From Perkinsus olseni (Eukaryota > Perkinsozoa > Perkinsida): a DNA stretch of 41,921 nucleotides. The position numbers and the translations under genes were made by a program. The notes under the pieces are model-generated. The model did not search any database. It worked only from the letters and a program-made list of their open reading frames with translations, and had not been told where the DNA came from. Every line of letters begins with the position of its first letter. Position 1 is the stretch's first letter. Shown piece by piece: positions 33,679-41,921 of the stretch. Where the stretch lies: contig JABANN010000292.1 of assembly GCA_013115125.1 (NCBI GenBank), positions 1 through 41,921 of the forward strand. The letters run 5' to 3'.

Positions 33679-35392
33679 CTACTTCCTGGTAACGGCATTG
33701 AGGTTGTTTGCGTCGGGGCGGTGGTGGCGGATTATGGTCGTGATGAAATGGGCCGCACTGGTAACTGTTCGAGTGGTGAATGGGAAGCCGCTGGCCGGGA
33801 CGCTATTACGCTCCTTGGCCGATATCCCCAGCTCATCGAGAACGCCATCCTGCAACTGAGGAGGGAGGGGGGCTCCAGCGAGGGACCGGCGGCGGCGGAG
33901 CTCACCAGAGTCATCGTCGCTTGCTGCTTCTTCCGATCCTTCTTCATGCAAAGAGCGACCCAGGCGCAGGCCAACGCAAGCACAGCGGGCCGGTACCTGA
34001 CAGCACGCGCTGACGCACCGGGAAGACACAGAGTGATGCCACTTGAGGGCTTCGTATTCCAGCAGCGTAAGCTCGAGGAAGTAGGCGGATATAAAATAGT
34101 AGGGCTTGCGTAGCCCGAAAACCTGCGGGGACGCTCGAGACAAATAGTTTAACCGCTCGAGAGTGAACCTGATTCCACCGCCGGAGGTACGTCCACGCAG
34201 TTGGCAGGTCTATTCGGTAATCCAGGGTCCTGATGATGGTGTGCTCCATCTGCTCGACCTGCGAAACGTCGTACCTGAGGGCGAGCCTTGAAGATGCTCG
34301 GCGGGTCGACACTTACGCTCCGTCACAGATTCTCATGAGGGACTCTATCTCCGGACTGAAGGAGTTTTGCATCTTGCCTGAGGCCGCCGCCGAGGCTGCC
34401 GAGTACCCGAGGTTGAAGCGTGCTTACTAGCGATCATAGCACAGCAAACCCCGACGAGCTGCAACTTCCCAACGTCCACTACACCCTCAGACTTGTACAG
34501 GAACCTGTTAGCGATGCTACGGCCAGGCGGCCCCTGAGGGAACCCACCGGTCCACAAGGGAGATGCACAGATGGAGAGCCTCGTCCCTTATCTCCCACTT
34601 CAACAGCACGTCGACTAGCCAGTCCACCAGCATGGCCCGCATCCTGGGGGTTATCCTATACCCCCTATTCTCGAGGTAACTGCAGTGGCGTAGTAACCAA
34701 CGCAGCGAAGTGATGGTAGACCGACTTAGGATCGAGAAGATCGGCCTCTGGAGACAAGTACGCCGCGTCAAACTCGAAGAGGCGGTGGTACATTCTCTCA
34801 GCAATCTCCGCACAGTACCTGCGTTCGCAGACGCTATCGGCCACCGGTAGAGAGCTGCCATATGCCTACTGTGCGTCCCTCACGACCTTCCTGTCCCAAG
34901 ACTTGAGTTCGGCCGTCCAGTCGCGCTCTCTGAACTCCTTTATGGCATCAGTCAAACCCTCATACGACGCTCCACAAGGACGCCCCAGGGGGCTGCTCAG
35001 GCCGGTCTCTGGTCGTCGCTCGGGGGTCACGACATCGCTGTCATCCTCTGAGTCACTGCCAGTCCCCTCAGCGTTGGCTTCCCCCAGCTATTACCGGTCC
35101 TGTACCCGACTGCAGGAGGAAGCCCTCCACCAAACACTCCGCCGGGATAGGACCCTCCCGTACTGACGGTATCCTCCCTACCATGCGGCACTCAAGGGAC
35201 TTGCGCTAGCCCTACCCACCTATTCTTAGACACCCTGCCCGTCACAGTCCGGCGTCTCTTCAGAGGAGGCTGCGTGCCGTATCGATTGGCGGCTAATCTG
35301 GAGACGAAAGGATACCATCGAAAGATACTCATCAGGCCCGACCTCGAATTCTCGTCCCCAGGAAGATACCGCCTCGGTGCCGTGCTTGACAT
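33679..35392 (-). CDS. Cyclin (B/A-like cyclin box)
   Basis: Start ATG 35392 (MSSTAPRRYLPGDENS), with basic PPLKRRRTVTGR and acidic GSDSEDDSD stretches in the N-terminal region. The cyclin box follows: YCAEIAERMYHRLFEF, P-NYLENRGYRITPRMRAML, VDWLVDVLLKWEI, LHLCISLVDR, VGKLQLVGVCCAMIAS, FSPEIESLMRICDGA-YDVS, and VEQMEHTIIRTLDYRIDLPT. The second fold has YYFISAYFLELTLLEYEALK. The MRxxLVDWL signature of mitotic cyclins is present; the KYEE-like motif after LIAS is not obvious. The protein ends at 33679. A 44-nt intron appears to lie in the 5' UTR, its AG four bases before the ATG. It would activate a cyclin-dependent kinase. Several very short introns (about 22-33 nt) are needed, so exon joins near 34000 and 34400 are tentative. 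Confidence 0.85.
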
Positions 35393-35396
35393 TTTG

Positions 35397-35440
35397 CTAA
35401 AGACCATGACCGACCTAAGATACGCCCCCGTAGTACTTAC
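35397..35440 (-). promoter_or_regulatory. 5' UTR intron or leader splice site of the cyclin gene, with shared 11-mer
   Basis: A 44-nt stretch with gtaagt at one end and ctttag at the other, ending four bases before the cyclin ATG. It carries GTATCTTAGG, ten bases of the intron-borne motif, at 35414-35423. It could be a spliced 5' UTR intron, or the AG could be a leader acceptor. Confidence 0.5.
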
Positions 35441-35509
35441 ACAACTCGACAACAGATAGATTTAATCCACCGTTCATACTCAGCTACCGCAAGAGAAGAA
35501 ACAGGGTAT

Positions 35510-35571
35510 TGCCGGACCGGCAAGGATGTATACAAGGAATAAGTAATGCCGAAAGCAAGATGAGGAATAAC
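35510..35571 (-). repeat. About 60-bp repeat upstream of the cyclin gene (copy 2)
   Basis: Partner of 33407-33468, same orientation, about 120-180 bases upstream of the cyclin ATG. Both copies keep the TGCCGGACCGGCA palindrome and the GCAAGATGAGGAAT block exactly. Confidence 0.8.
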
Positions 35572-35763
35572 CCTCCTCGCCGAGGAAGCGATGACCGAGA
35601 ATGAGCTGCTGGAGGGAGTGCTGCACCATAGCTACCGCTCAAGGCACAATACCGCTCCTTTCGCACAACGTGCTGCACAACACCATCGACAATCAGAGCT
35701 GCCTGCCGGGAGAAGGGGCGTGGCGTAACAGCCGAGCTTTTTGGAAGTTTTTGACGGGCCGCC

Positions 35764-37005
35764 TTAGTTCGCCTTCACGAGCTTGGGGATCTCCAGCTTT
35801 TTGCCTTTCAACGTCATCACCGCCGCCGCTACAGCTGCTCCTACGGCCGCACCCCCAATGACGATCTTCACGCGTTGTTGCCGCTTCTTAGACGCCGCGT
35901 ACTCAATGCACTCCTGCTTGGACATGCCAGTACGACCACGCCAATGAGATTGGTACACCTGGAAGGGCATATCCTTGACAGCAGCCGAAGAACTATGCTT
36001 ACCCCAGAGGTGAAGCACTTCCTTACGCTATGAGCGAGAATCTTCTTCAAATTTTCTGGAGTGACGTAGCCGTACCAGTCACCAGTATCCGCAACTTGCA
36101 TGTCGTAAACGATGAGCTGAAAAGGAAATTATAATGAGGGCCCCAGCAGCCTTCCCCGCAGTACATTGCCAGCAAACTTGTGGCCTCCAATATGGCTACA
36201 CTTCCGCACGTGAGTTCTTGGGTCTCCGAGGGCTTCGATGCAGGAGGCCAGCTCGGGTCCACAGCGGCCGCAGCGCTTGTCACGGTTGTTGTGGGCGCAG
36301 ACGAAAATGTGCCTGCCGAAGAACTTCGACGGGAGGAACTACCCCGTTAGGCCCTACCTTGACTTGGCTGGGACGGGTATGGCGTCGGGATGGCTGACCG
36401 TGGCCGGCGACTTCGACTTGTCGACTTCGACTTTGGAAAGATCAGAGCCAGCGGGAATGCGGAGACCGCTAGGGAATAGCAACTGCGGCAAGGAGAGGAA
36501 CGCGTTGATATTGATTTGACAGGCTCTTGTGTATTACCACATCACCCTCTTTGTCCTCGCCGGGAATGCCTTCAGCGACTACGACGGGGAAGTTCTTAGG
36601 CAAAGGTTTCCTCAGCATATCCACCATTTCCTAACAAGCCAGAGTCAACCTAAGATACCCGACCCAGGAAGGTACCTTGAGCTTATCGTCCATGGTATTA
36701 GCATCCTTAGGCCAGGTCGTGTGAGTGCCGTAGATAATGTAAGCTTGTCCTGCCAGTTTCTTCATAGCTCCCACGACAGTTTCGGTATCTACGTCGCGCA
36801 GCCGAGTACAATCCCCTCCCCCACAGACAGCGGGCTTACTCATCTCAGGACGATCGAATCCACAGCAGTCGCAGTTCTCTCCGCAGCACTCGCCGGTGGG
36901 CTCGGCAGGAGCTGCCTCTGGCTTGGCGGCGGCCTTGTTACCGCAGCACTGTTGCTTGTTACCGCAGGAGTTCGAGCAGCAGGAAGACGATGATCTACAG
37001 GGCAT
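35764..37005 (-). CDS. Suc/Fer-like (Apd1/AIM32-type) thioredoxin-fold protein with Cys-rich N-terminus and C-terminal membrane helix
   Basis: Start ATG 37005 (MPCRSSSSCC). The first about 65 residues hold many CC pairs (SCCSNSCG, QQCCGNK, ECCGENCDCCG), like a metal-binding segment. Then come AYIIYGTHTTWP and, after a 45-nt intron (36631-36675), MVDMLRKPLPKNFP. The family core reads HIFVCAHNNRDKRCGRCGPE, HVRKCSHIGGHKFAGN and GDWYGYVTPENLKKIL, matching the sucrase/ferredoxin-like family that includes yeast Apd1 and Aim32, with its C-x8-C and H-x3-H ligand pattern for a 2Fe-2S cluster. The last exon adds KIVIGGAAVGAAVAAAVMTL, a membrane helix, and a basic tail ending at 35764. The role is probably redox; which membrane is unknown. 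About five to six exons; one join near 36480 is uncertain. Confidence 0.82.
36649..36659 (-). repeat. Intron-borne 11-mer (GGTATCTTAGG), copy in the Suc/Fer-like gene
   Basis: Inside intron 36631-36675. The 13 bases GTCAACCTAAGAT at 36644-36656 also occur exactly at 21944-21956, upstream of the P4-ATPase start. Confidence 0.8.
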
Positions 37006-37427
37006 GGTAGAGCTCAGTGTCTTAGAAACGTCAAAAACTGCCAAGTATGGCGAGAAAGGTATCAGTATCACCATTAAGCGCAGTATGAGAATACTGAAGC
37101 CAGGGCGAGCGCTTTTTGCAGCGCATTTTCAGAGGGAGTACAACGTCCGCTGTGCTGGACCATAAGCGAGGCCTTGGGAGCGCGTGATACCGGCTTTGGT
37201 ACTGCTCTACAAGCCCCTCTCGTATGTCCCTTTCATACGCTAGCTCTTGACTGCCAACCTGGTATGCTATCTGCGGTAACGTCAGCCTCGTTAGGTGTAT
37301 GTGAGTTTATAGTCAAACGGCGGTTTATAGTCCTCCTAGTGTTACTCGCAGGACTCATTTTTCTGCCGGATGGAGACCTCCCATCACCCTGAGGACACTA
37401 CTCTTACCGAGTCGTGCCCAAAACAAG
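37006..37427. other. Intergenic region before coiled-coil gene
   Basis: About 420 bases between the divergent Suc/Fer-like and coiled-coil genes. One plus-strand frame is open from about 37340 into the coiled-coil gene (reading TLLLPSRAQNKYEFPREYVK), so the true start of that gene may lie here. Confidence 0.4.
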
Positions 37428-38533
37428 TATGAGTTCCCGCGAGAATATGTGAAAGTTGTGGACAATCAGGTTCGCACGCCGACCGGTGCATCCGAGGAAG
37501 CAACTTCTGCTACGGACACAGTCGACATCGATTATGCTGGGCGCAAAACGTTCCCTTCTCAAAAATCGCAAAAGGGTATTGAGAAGGCCTCGACGAGCAC
37601 CTCCGCTCAAGCAGGTGCCATTTCTAACGCCACCGATGTATCGCCGGATGCCTTAACTTCGGAGAAGCGGCAGAGTAAGCTCGACAGCGGCGCTGGGGAA
37701 GTCAGGGTTTAATTTGCAAGATCCGGCTTCCATCGCTGCTGATGTGGACATGTTGCTGGCGCCGCCGCTCACACCCTTCAAACTTAAGCTGATCAACAGG
37801 AAGTTGAACTACGTCATGACCATGATGGCGAAACTTGAGGTGACGGCTCAGTTGACTACTTGTTTTACGCACTCCTCAGTCCCGTGCGCGGGAGGGCGCA
37901 AGGCTAGAAAAGGAAGTGGCATCCCTGCAGAGGAGCTTGGGGACTGAGAGGTCTCGTCGGGTGCGCCTCCAGCGGGCCAATGATGAGCTGCAGGAGGAGG
38001 TGAACCGAGTGGAGGGATGCGGAAAACTACGGGAGAGTCCATCAGGTGCACGAGCTCGGCAGGGCGTTGTCAGAAAGGGTGGCCAACCTGGAGCAGTACG
38101 AGGAGGCTGCTCGCCTTGCGTTGAAGACGAAGGATGACTTTGAGGGGCAGCTTGATGAGAGGCGACAGACCCAGAACGCGCTGGAAGGAAAGGTGAGCGA
38201 TTGAGCGAGATCAATCTGTAATGGTTCGACTTCTCCCAGCTGCGAGTATGGGCCCGGCTAGTGGCGCAGCTGGAGAGCGAGCTCGAGGAACTGCGAAAGG
38301 AGACTGGCGGCTCGGTGGAGGCGCCCAAATTCGACAAGAGAAAGCGGACGAGTGTGGCAATTCGTTTGAAGTGGGTGGAAAATTTTCATGACGGAGCTTC
38401 GAAAACCCGTTATCGCTTGGAGTTCAGAGAGGAGAAGGAGCGCCGTGAGCGGATATCTCTGTCGGACGACGAAGTTGCTGGCACGAGTGATCTGGCACCA
38501 ACAGAGGCTGTGGACTCGCCGGTACCATCCTGA
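37428..38533 (+). CDS. Coiled-coil protein, unrecognised; 5' end uncertain
   Basis: The first part (NKYEFPREYVKVVDNQ, then a Ser/Thr/Glu-rich stretch) continues through LTPFKLKLINRKLNYVMTMM to about 37840. After an intron of about 40 nt, the exons code long Glu/Arg/Leu heptad stretches: REGARLEKEVASLQRSL, LQRANDELQEEVNRVE, LSERVANLEQYEEAARL, ERRQTQNALEGK, and, after a 47-nt intron, LVAQLESELEELRKE. The C-terminus is basic then acidic (REEKERRERISLSDDE), with the stop at 38533. The joins near 37700 and near 38010 do not keep frame with any intron I can name, so the model is incomplete there. It is probably a structural or scaffolding protein; no domain is assigned. Confidence 0.5.
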
Positions 38534-38817
38534 ATCCACGCGGTGAGTGGATCCCCTGTCTAACAAGGTTATCCCTATCACGTCAGACCTTGATGTTTTC
38601 GTCAGTTTTCTTGCCGAGCGACTCGTGACCATGCCTCGCCGTTTTTCACGCTCTCATGCCCGCCCTTCGAGGGCTTGTTCATGCACTGGTGTTCCAAGCA
38701 TTTGTTCACGGGTAACGTGTACCTTGATAAGCATGGCTTGTTGCCACTCTTCGTTCAACGAATTCGTTGCGGATCAGGCGCTATTGAGCGCCGCGGCTTG
38801 AGTTAGTAAGTTCCGCG
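38534..38817. other. Intergenic or intronic region
   Basis: About 280 bases. A plus-strand segment (HALMPALRGLVHALVFQAF) could be an exon of the following unassigned stretch, but I cannot place it. Confidence 0.3.
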
Positions 38818-39281
38818 GTGACGAGGAATCGCAGCATATCGTTCTATACTCGGACTCGATTGGCCGGGGAGCCATTCCGATAACAGCAACGCGACAACTC
38901 GACTCTCACGGCTCTGCTGTCGAAACAGAGTCCACCTCGCTCAAGTATGCCGCTATGTATATCACTGACGTGGTCCGCGCGAGTTGCAATATGTAGCGCA
39001 TGGGATGCCGAAGGGAGAACCTTGAATCACATGCGTTTGGCCAACGAATCACGAAAAAGGTTTCCGTGGAGACCGATTGCGATGGGGAGACGTCCCCACA
39101 CTCCCGATTGCCACTTGCCCTCGAAAGTGTCATCGGAAGACGTATGGTACACAGCGTGAAGGTGAGCTTTGCAGCGCAGGACATGAGCACTGACGAGTAT
39201 GAGGTCGTCGAGCTCTCGGCGAGTGAAAGGGAGCGGGATGACAATGGTGATGATGCGAAGGTTGTCGGGCATCAGTATTAG
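38818..39281 (+). CDS. Unassigned coding-like exons
   Basis: Two plus-strand blocks look protein-coding from composition. The first (to about 38995) reads ESQHIVLYSDSIGRGAIP and KYAAMYITDVVRAS. The second (about 39060-39281) reads KVSVETDCDGETSPHSRLP and MSTDEYEVVELSASE. They share a reading frame but are not continuous. The alternation of a short acidic strand (LYSDS, VETDCD) is faintly like an RNase H-type fold, but not enough to call. This could be a small host gene with introns or decayed sequence. Confidence 0.3.
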
Positions 39282-39712
39282 CATTGCTTGGTCGTAGATT
39301 GCCCTGAGGGCAATGCTCTCGGATTACCAATGGGAGTTGCTGCACATACTTCCACCAAACACTGTCAATGAGAACTTCTAGTCTTTCGATGCAGTTGCTG
39401 TTCAGGGTAGGGCTCGAGGGGGGACTCTGATGGACCTGATTCGGTTCCCCCGCGGCGGCAGGGTGTTTTTGGGTGTTTTATCGTGGTTATGAAGTAGAAC
39501 CGCTGGAATGCAGCGGCTGAATGTCAACCGTTGTCACCGTCAATTTTCACTGAGCCACGATGGCCCAGCCATTCCCCGCGGTTGATGAGCACTAGCCAAT
39601 TGAGCATGACGTGATGGCGGGCAAAGCTCTATCGGGTTGCTCACGGCATACACTCTATTCGACCCAGCGAAACGCCAAGTTACTCTCCAGACCGATTGTG
39701 CCGAACTCAGGC

Positions 39713-39736
39713 CGCACACGTGCGCGCACGTGTGCG
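39713..39736. repeat. 24-bp perfect palindrome
   Basis: Each half reads CGCACACGTGCG (or its complement), so the whole is self-complementary without a spacer. It contains two CACGTG (E-box/G-box) cores and a central GCGCGC. It lies 60 bases upstream of the ATG at 39797, a good candidate for a dimeric transcription-factor site. Confidence 0.9.
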
Positions 39737-39750
39737 TAGCTCGGGGAATC

Positions 39751-39765
39751 GGTCAAAATTTGACC
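39751..39765. repeat. GGTCAAA-A-TTTGACC inverted repeat
   Basis: Seven-base perfect arms around one base, 31 bases upstream of the ATG at 39797. Confidence 0.85.
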
Positions 39766-39796
39766 ACTCGTCTCGTTGTCATCTGTGTATCGTGAA

Positions 39797-40843
39797 ATGG
39801 AATTCCAACTTCCTCATCATCTTGAGACCCTCCGCTGTATGATCATCGAGAAGCTGTGGGATAGTCAGCAGGATAGAGAGCCGATGAATGACCTCATGGG
39901 TGATATCATGGAGCATTGTAAGAAACCAGAGCTGAGACTGGATTGCCCCCGAGAAGAGATACTTACTGGCATAGGGCTCTCGGATAAACTGGCCTTCATC
40001 GACTGCGAGAATCTTTATGAGGTTTACTTCGAAGATACCATCACGCTAGGTCGTGTGTGTATCGATGTAGACGCAGAGCCATCGTTCACAGTGGTGTCAA
40101 CTCTCTGTGATGATGCAGACGGAGACAAGTCTTGGGCGTGTTGCTTCGATGAGGTGACCCGAAAAGTTCATGTATTGTACAATGACGGCCGTGAGTACTT
40201 GGAGCACGACATGGCGACCGGAAAGACGAGGGACCCTGTCTCAGTCCAGCGCCTACCACCGGAGGGTCAGTGGCCTCGCTCCAGCCTTGCTGGCATTGCT
40301 GCTTTTGGTGATTTCCTCTATGTCGCGATCGACGAGCTGTCACGTAAAGGTCGGGTTATGGCACTCAGCGTGTACATGGTACGTCTGCCTATGTTAAAAG
40401 AGGTTAGGCCAGTTACCACTATGCTTCGACATGGTGACGACAGCTTCTCGTTCATCGGCTTCGCCTCAGTACCTGACTGCCATGCTGTCGACATTCGGTT
40501 CATGTCCGAGAGAGGGGAGTGGCAAATAACCAGAGTGAATATGATCAGCTCAAGCAGGCCCGTGCTGTTCGACGTGGTAGAGGACGAAGTTGCGGAAGGG
40601 CTTCGACTGCGAGGCACTCTTATCAAGAACACGCCCGGGTTGAAACTATTACTAGTGGAAGAAGGTGGACGTTGTGTGCTGAGGCACCCCGAAACCCTGA
40701 GAGAAGTAGCTACCATTGATAAATGTGGCATTGATTTGCCGGGAGACTCCCCTGTAGTCTTTGATCGTTGGAGCTTCTGCTATTTCGGCCGGTGCACTGC
40801 AGGAGGCTATGGCATGATACGCTACTATCCCTACCTATCTTGA
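39797..40843 (+). CDS. Intronless hypothetical protein, 348 residues
   Basis: One uninterrupted frame from ATG 39797 (MEFQLPHHLETLRCM) to the stop at 40843; the frame opens 21 bases earlier without an ATG. No signal peptide or membrane helix is visible. The N-terminal about 60 residues look helical and acidic (IIEKLWDSQQDREP). The rest alternates short beta-type stretches (KLAFIDCENLYEVYF, SWACCFDEVTRKVHVLY, DFLYVAIDELS, GLKLLLVEEGGRCVL), which would fit a beta-propeller-like fold, but no repeat motif confirms this. It has no match I recognise. It is the only long gene here without introns, pointing to a retrogene, a recent arrival or a lineage-specific family. Confidence 0.75.
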   Translation: MEFQLPHHLETLRCMIIEKLWDSQQDREPMNDLMGDIMEHCKKPELRLDCPREEILTGIGLSDKLAFIDCENLYEVYFEDTITLGRVCIDVDAEPSFTVVSTLCDDADGDKSWACCFDEVTRKVHVLYNDGREYLEHDMATGKTRDPVSVQRLPPEGQWPRSSLAGIAAFGDFLYVAIDELSRKGRVMALSVYMVRLPMLKEVRPVTTMLRHGDDSFSFIGFASVPDCHAVDIRFMSERGEWQITRVNMISSSRPVLFDVVEDEVAEGLRLRGTLIKNTPGLKLLLVEEGGRCVLRHPETLREVATIDKCGIDLPGDSPVVFDRWSFCYFGRCTAGGYGMIRYYPYLS

Positions 40844-41321
40844 CTCAAGATTCTTGAGTATTCAGACTGACTCGAAGTTGATACTATTCTTCTACGGCCG
40901 AGTAGTAATAAGCTGTGATAACTAGAGTTATTTATCATCGACTATGTCATCGGAGTAACGTGGCAAGTAATATCAGTGTTAGAGTTGTTAGTAGAGCCGT
41001 CCAGGTTCGGCGCGCCAATGTATATGCGTACACATATGAAGTTGATCGATCTTTACGAGTTAGCTATTCTCGTAGTTGCCCCTTTTCATATATTGGCTCT
41101 TTCCGGCCTATCGTGTTCGTCAATCGCGGACTGGTCCTACTATCGTTAGTGCTCCTACGACTCCCATAACATATTGCCATCAAAGTGCATTTTGGTCGTT
41201 GCATCTTCTAAACTGATTATTCAATAGCTTCCTTGATGCAATCTCGGTTCGCCGGACCGCGAAAACTGGAAGTTCATAATTTCTATCATGCTTTCCAACG
41301 AAGTCTTCACTGTCCATCGTT
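40844..41321. other. Intergenic region
   Basis: About 480 bases, AT-richer than average, with only short open frames and no recognisable motif. Confidence 0.45.
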
Positions 41322-41803
41322 GTGCGAGCCATGCCGTTCTGTGCGGAGCCCTGCTGTAACCGGTCTTCCGCGCAGGCATGCCGCCCAATTCAGGGCTTGC
41401 TCTTCGACCAGGAATGCATCAGACACTACCCCTTGTTCCGTGGCGGGCAAGGCATTGGCTCTTCGGCCCTCTCTTTAACATTAATTGGCGATCACGATGA
41501 TGACTCAGCCATCACTGATGACTTGTTAGAGACGGACGATTTGTATCGTCAACTTCGTGCACTACTCCCAGTGTGCGAGCCGCAGTGCCCTAGAAACTGT
41601 GTCCCAGGGGCACCGCCCCTACCTCGGACACGCCTATCATCCGGCCATTACTTTGCCTCAGAGGAATATCTGAACGGCCTGACTGGGAGGCCCTGAGGTA
41701 TGCTCTGCTGGATGGCATTACCGAGGAACGCCGAATTCCCTGCCGTGGTGGCCCGGTAGCCTCCTCAGTCACCGCGAGATGCATTAATCCATATGCTCAG
41801 TGA
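41322..41803 (+). CDS. Unassigned gene, two likely exons
   Basis: An open frame from 41322 (an internal Met; the true start may be further left) includes LLFDQECIRHYPLFRGGQG and DDLLETDDLYRQLRALLP. The frame joins, through a possible 35-nt intron ending at about 41607, to GTAPTSDTPIIRPLLCLRG, then ERPDWEALRYALLDGITEER, with the stop at 41801-41803. The product is Cys-rich at its start and matches no family I know. The composition of the second part looks genuinely coding; the first exon is weaker. A frame on the opposite strand (41590-41784) is probably a shadow. Confidence 0.35.
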
Positions 41804-41921
41804 TGTTCATAACCTATGAGCAACCCGATGAAGTTGGTCGAACCAACCTCACCATTATTCGTCGCTTGGTTTGTGCTACAATAGTCACGTAGTAAGGTCC
41901 ATACTTGGTGATGTACGAGTT

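Larger units (their letters stand above)
39282..39796. promoter_or_regulatory. Intergenic region with two palindromes before the intronless gene
   Basis: About 515 bases without a supported exon. The last 85 bases before the next ATG contain a 24-bp perfect palindrome (39713-39736) and a 15-base inverted repeat (39751-39765). Confidence 0.6.

Noticed and set aside
1-41921. CRISPR arrays, rRNA or tRNA genes, spliced-leader RNA gene
   Set aside because: Looked for and not seen; no regular spaced repeats and no complete tRNA or leader sequence was found by eye.

Overview
This looks like intron-dense nuclear DNA of a protist. Almost every gene must be assembled from exons joined by very short GT-AG introns, mostly about 44-95 nt and some apparently nearer 30. 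Intergenic gaps are tight (down to 12 nt), and gene strings lie on one strand. The gene set is eukaryotic: a P4-ATPase, ALG8, a mitochondrial-type L1 protein, a cyclin, RRM proteins and a C-type lectin. My best guess is an alveolate such as Perkinsus, but that is an inference from architecture. I found no spliced-leader, rRNA or tRNA gene to confirm it. All exon boundaries were read by eye from frame continuity and GT/AG, so ends are approximate within exons.

Layout: 1-242 (-) is the edge of a LINE reverse transcriptase. 533-5592 (-) is a large EF-hand protein. 6352-7294 (-) is a dCMP-deaminase-family gene whose catalytic Glu is replaced by Thr. 7507-8433 (-) is a CS-domain (CacyBP-like) protein. 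9210-17089 (-) holds three tandem two-RRM RNA-binding protein genes with matching intron positions. 17151-17508 (-) is a small membrane protein gene and 17521-18421 (-) a secreted C-type lectin, 12 nt apart. A divergent promoter of about 290 bp separates the lectin from a noncanonical poly(A) polymerase/TUTase at 18714-21070 (+). 21981-27566 (+) is a complete P4-ATPase flippase. 27875-29426 (+) is an FtsH-type AAA protein that stops before the protease domain. Converging on it is mitochondrial-type ribosomal protein L1 at 29679-30985 (-), followed by ALG8 at 31082-33315 (-), a cyclin at 33679-35392 (-) and a Suc/Fer-like (Apd1/AIM32) thioredoxin-fold protein at 35764-37005 (-). On the right are a coiled-coil gene, unassigned exons, an intronless 348-codon gene behind a 24-bp perfect palindrome, and an unassigned gene running to about 41803.

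The genes do not form one pathway. The RRM trio and the poly(A) polymerase suggest RNA metabolism, ALG8 and the lectin belong to the secretory route, and L1 and the FtsH-like protein may serve organelles. The most interesting signals are the catalytically altered deaminase, the protease-less FtsH, the RRM triplication, an 11-bp sequence (CCTAAGATACC or its complement) inside short introns of unrelated genes, an approximately 60-bp repeat upstream of both ALG8 and the cyclin, and strong palindromes or hairpins at 6033-6064 and 39713-39736.
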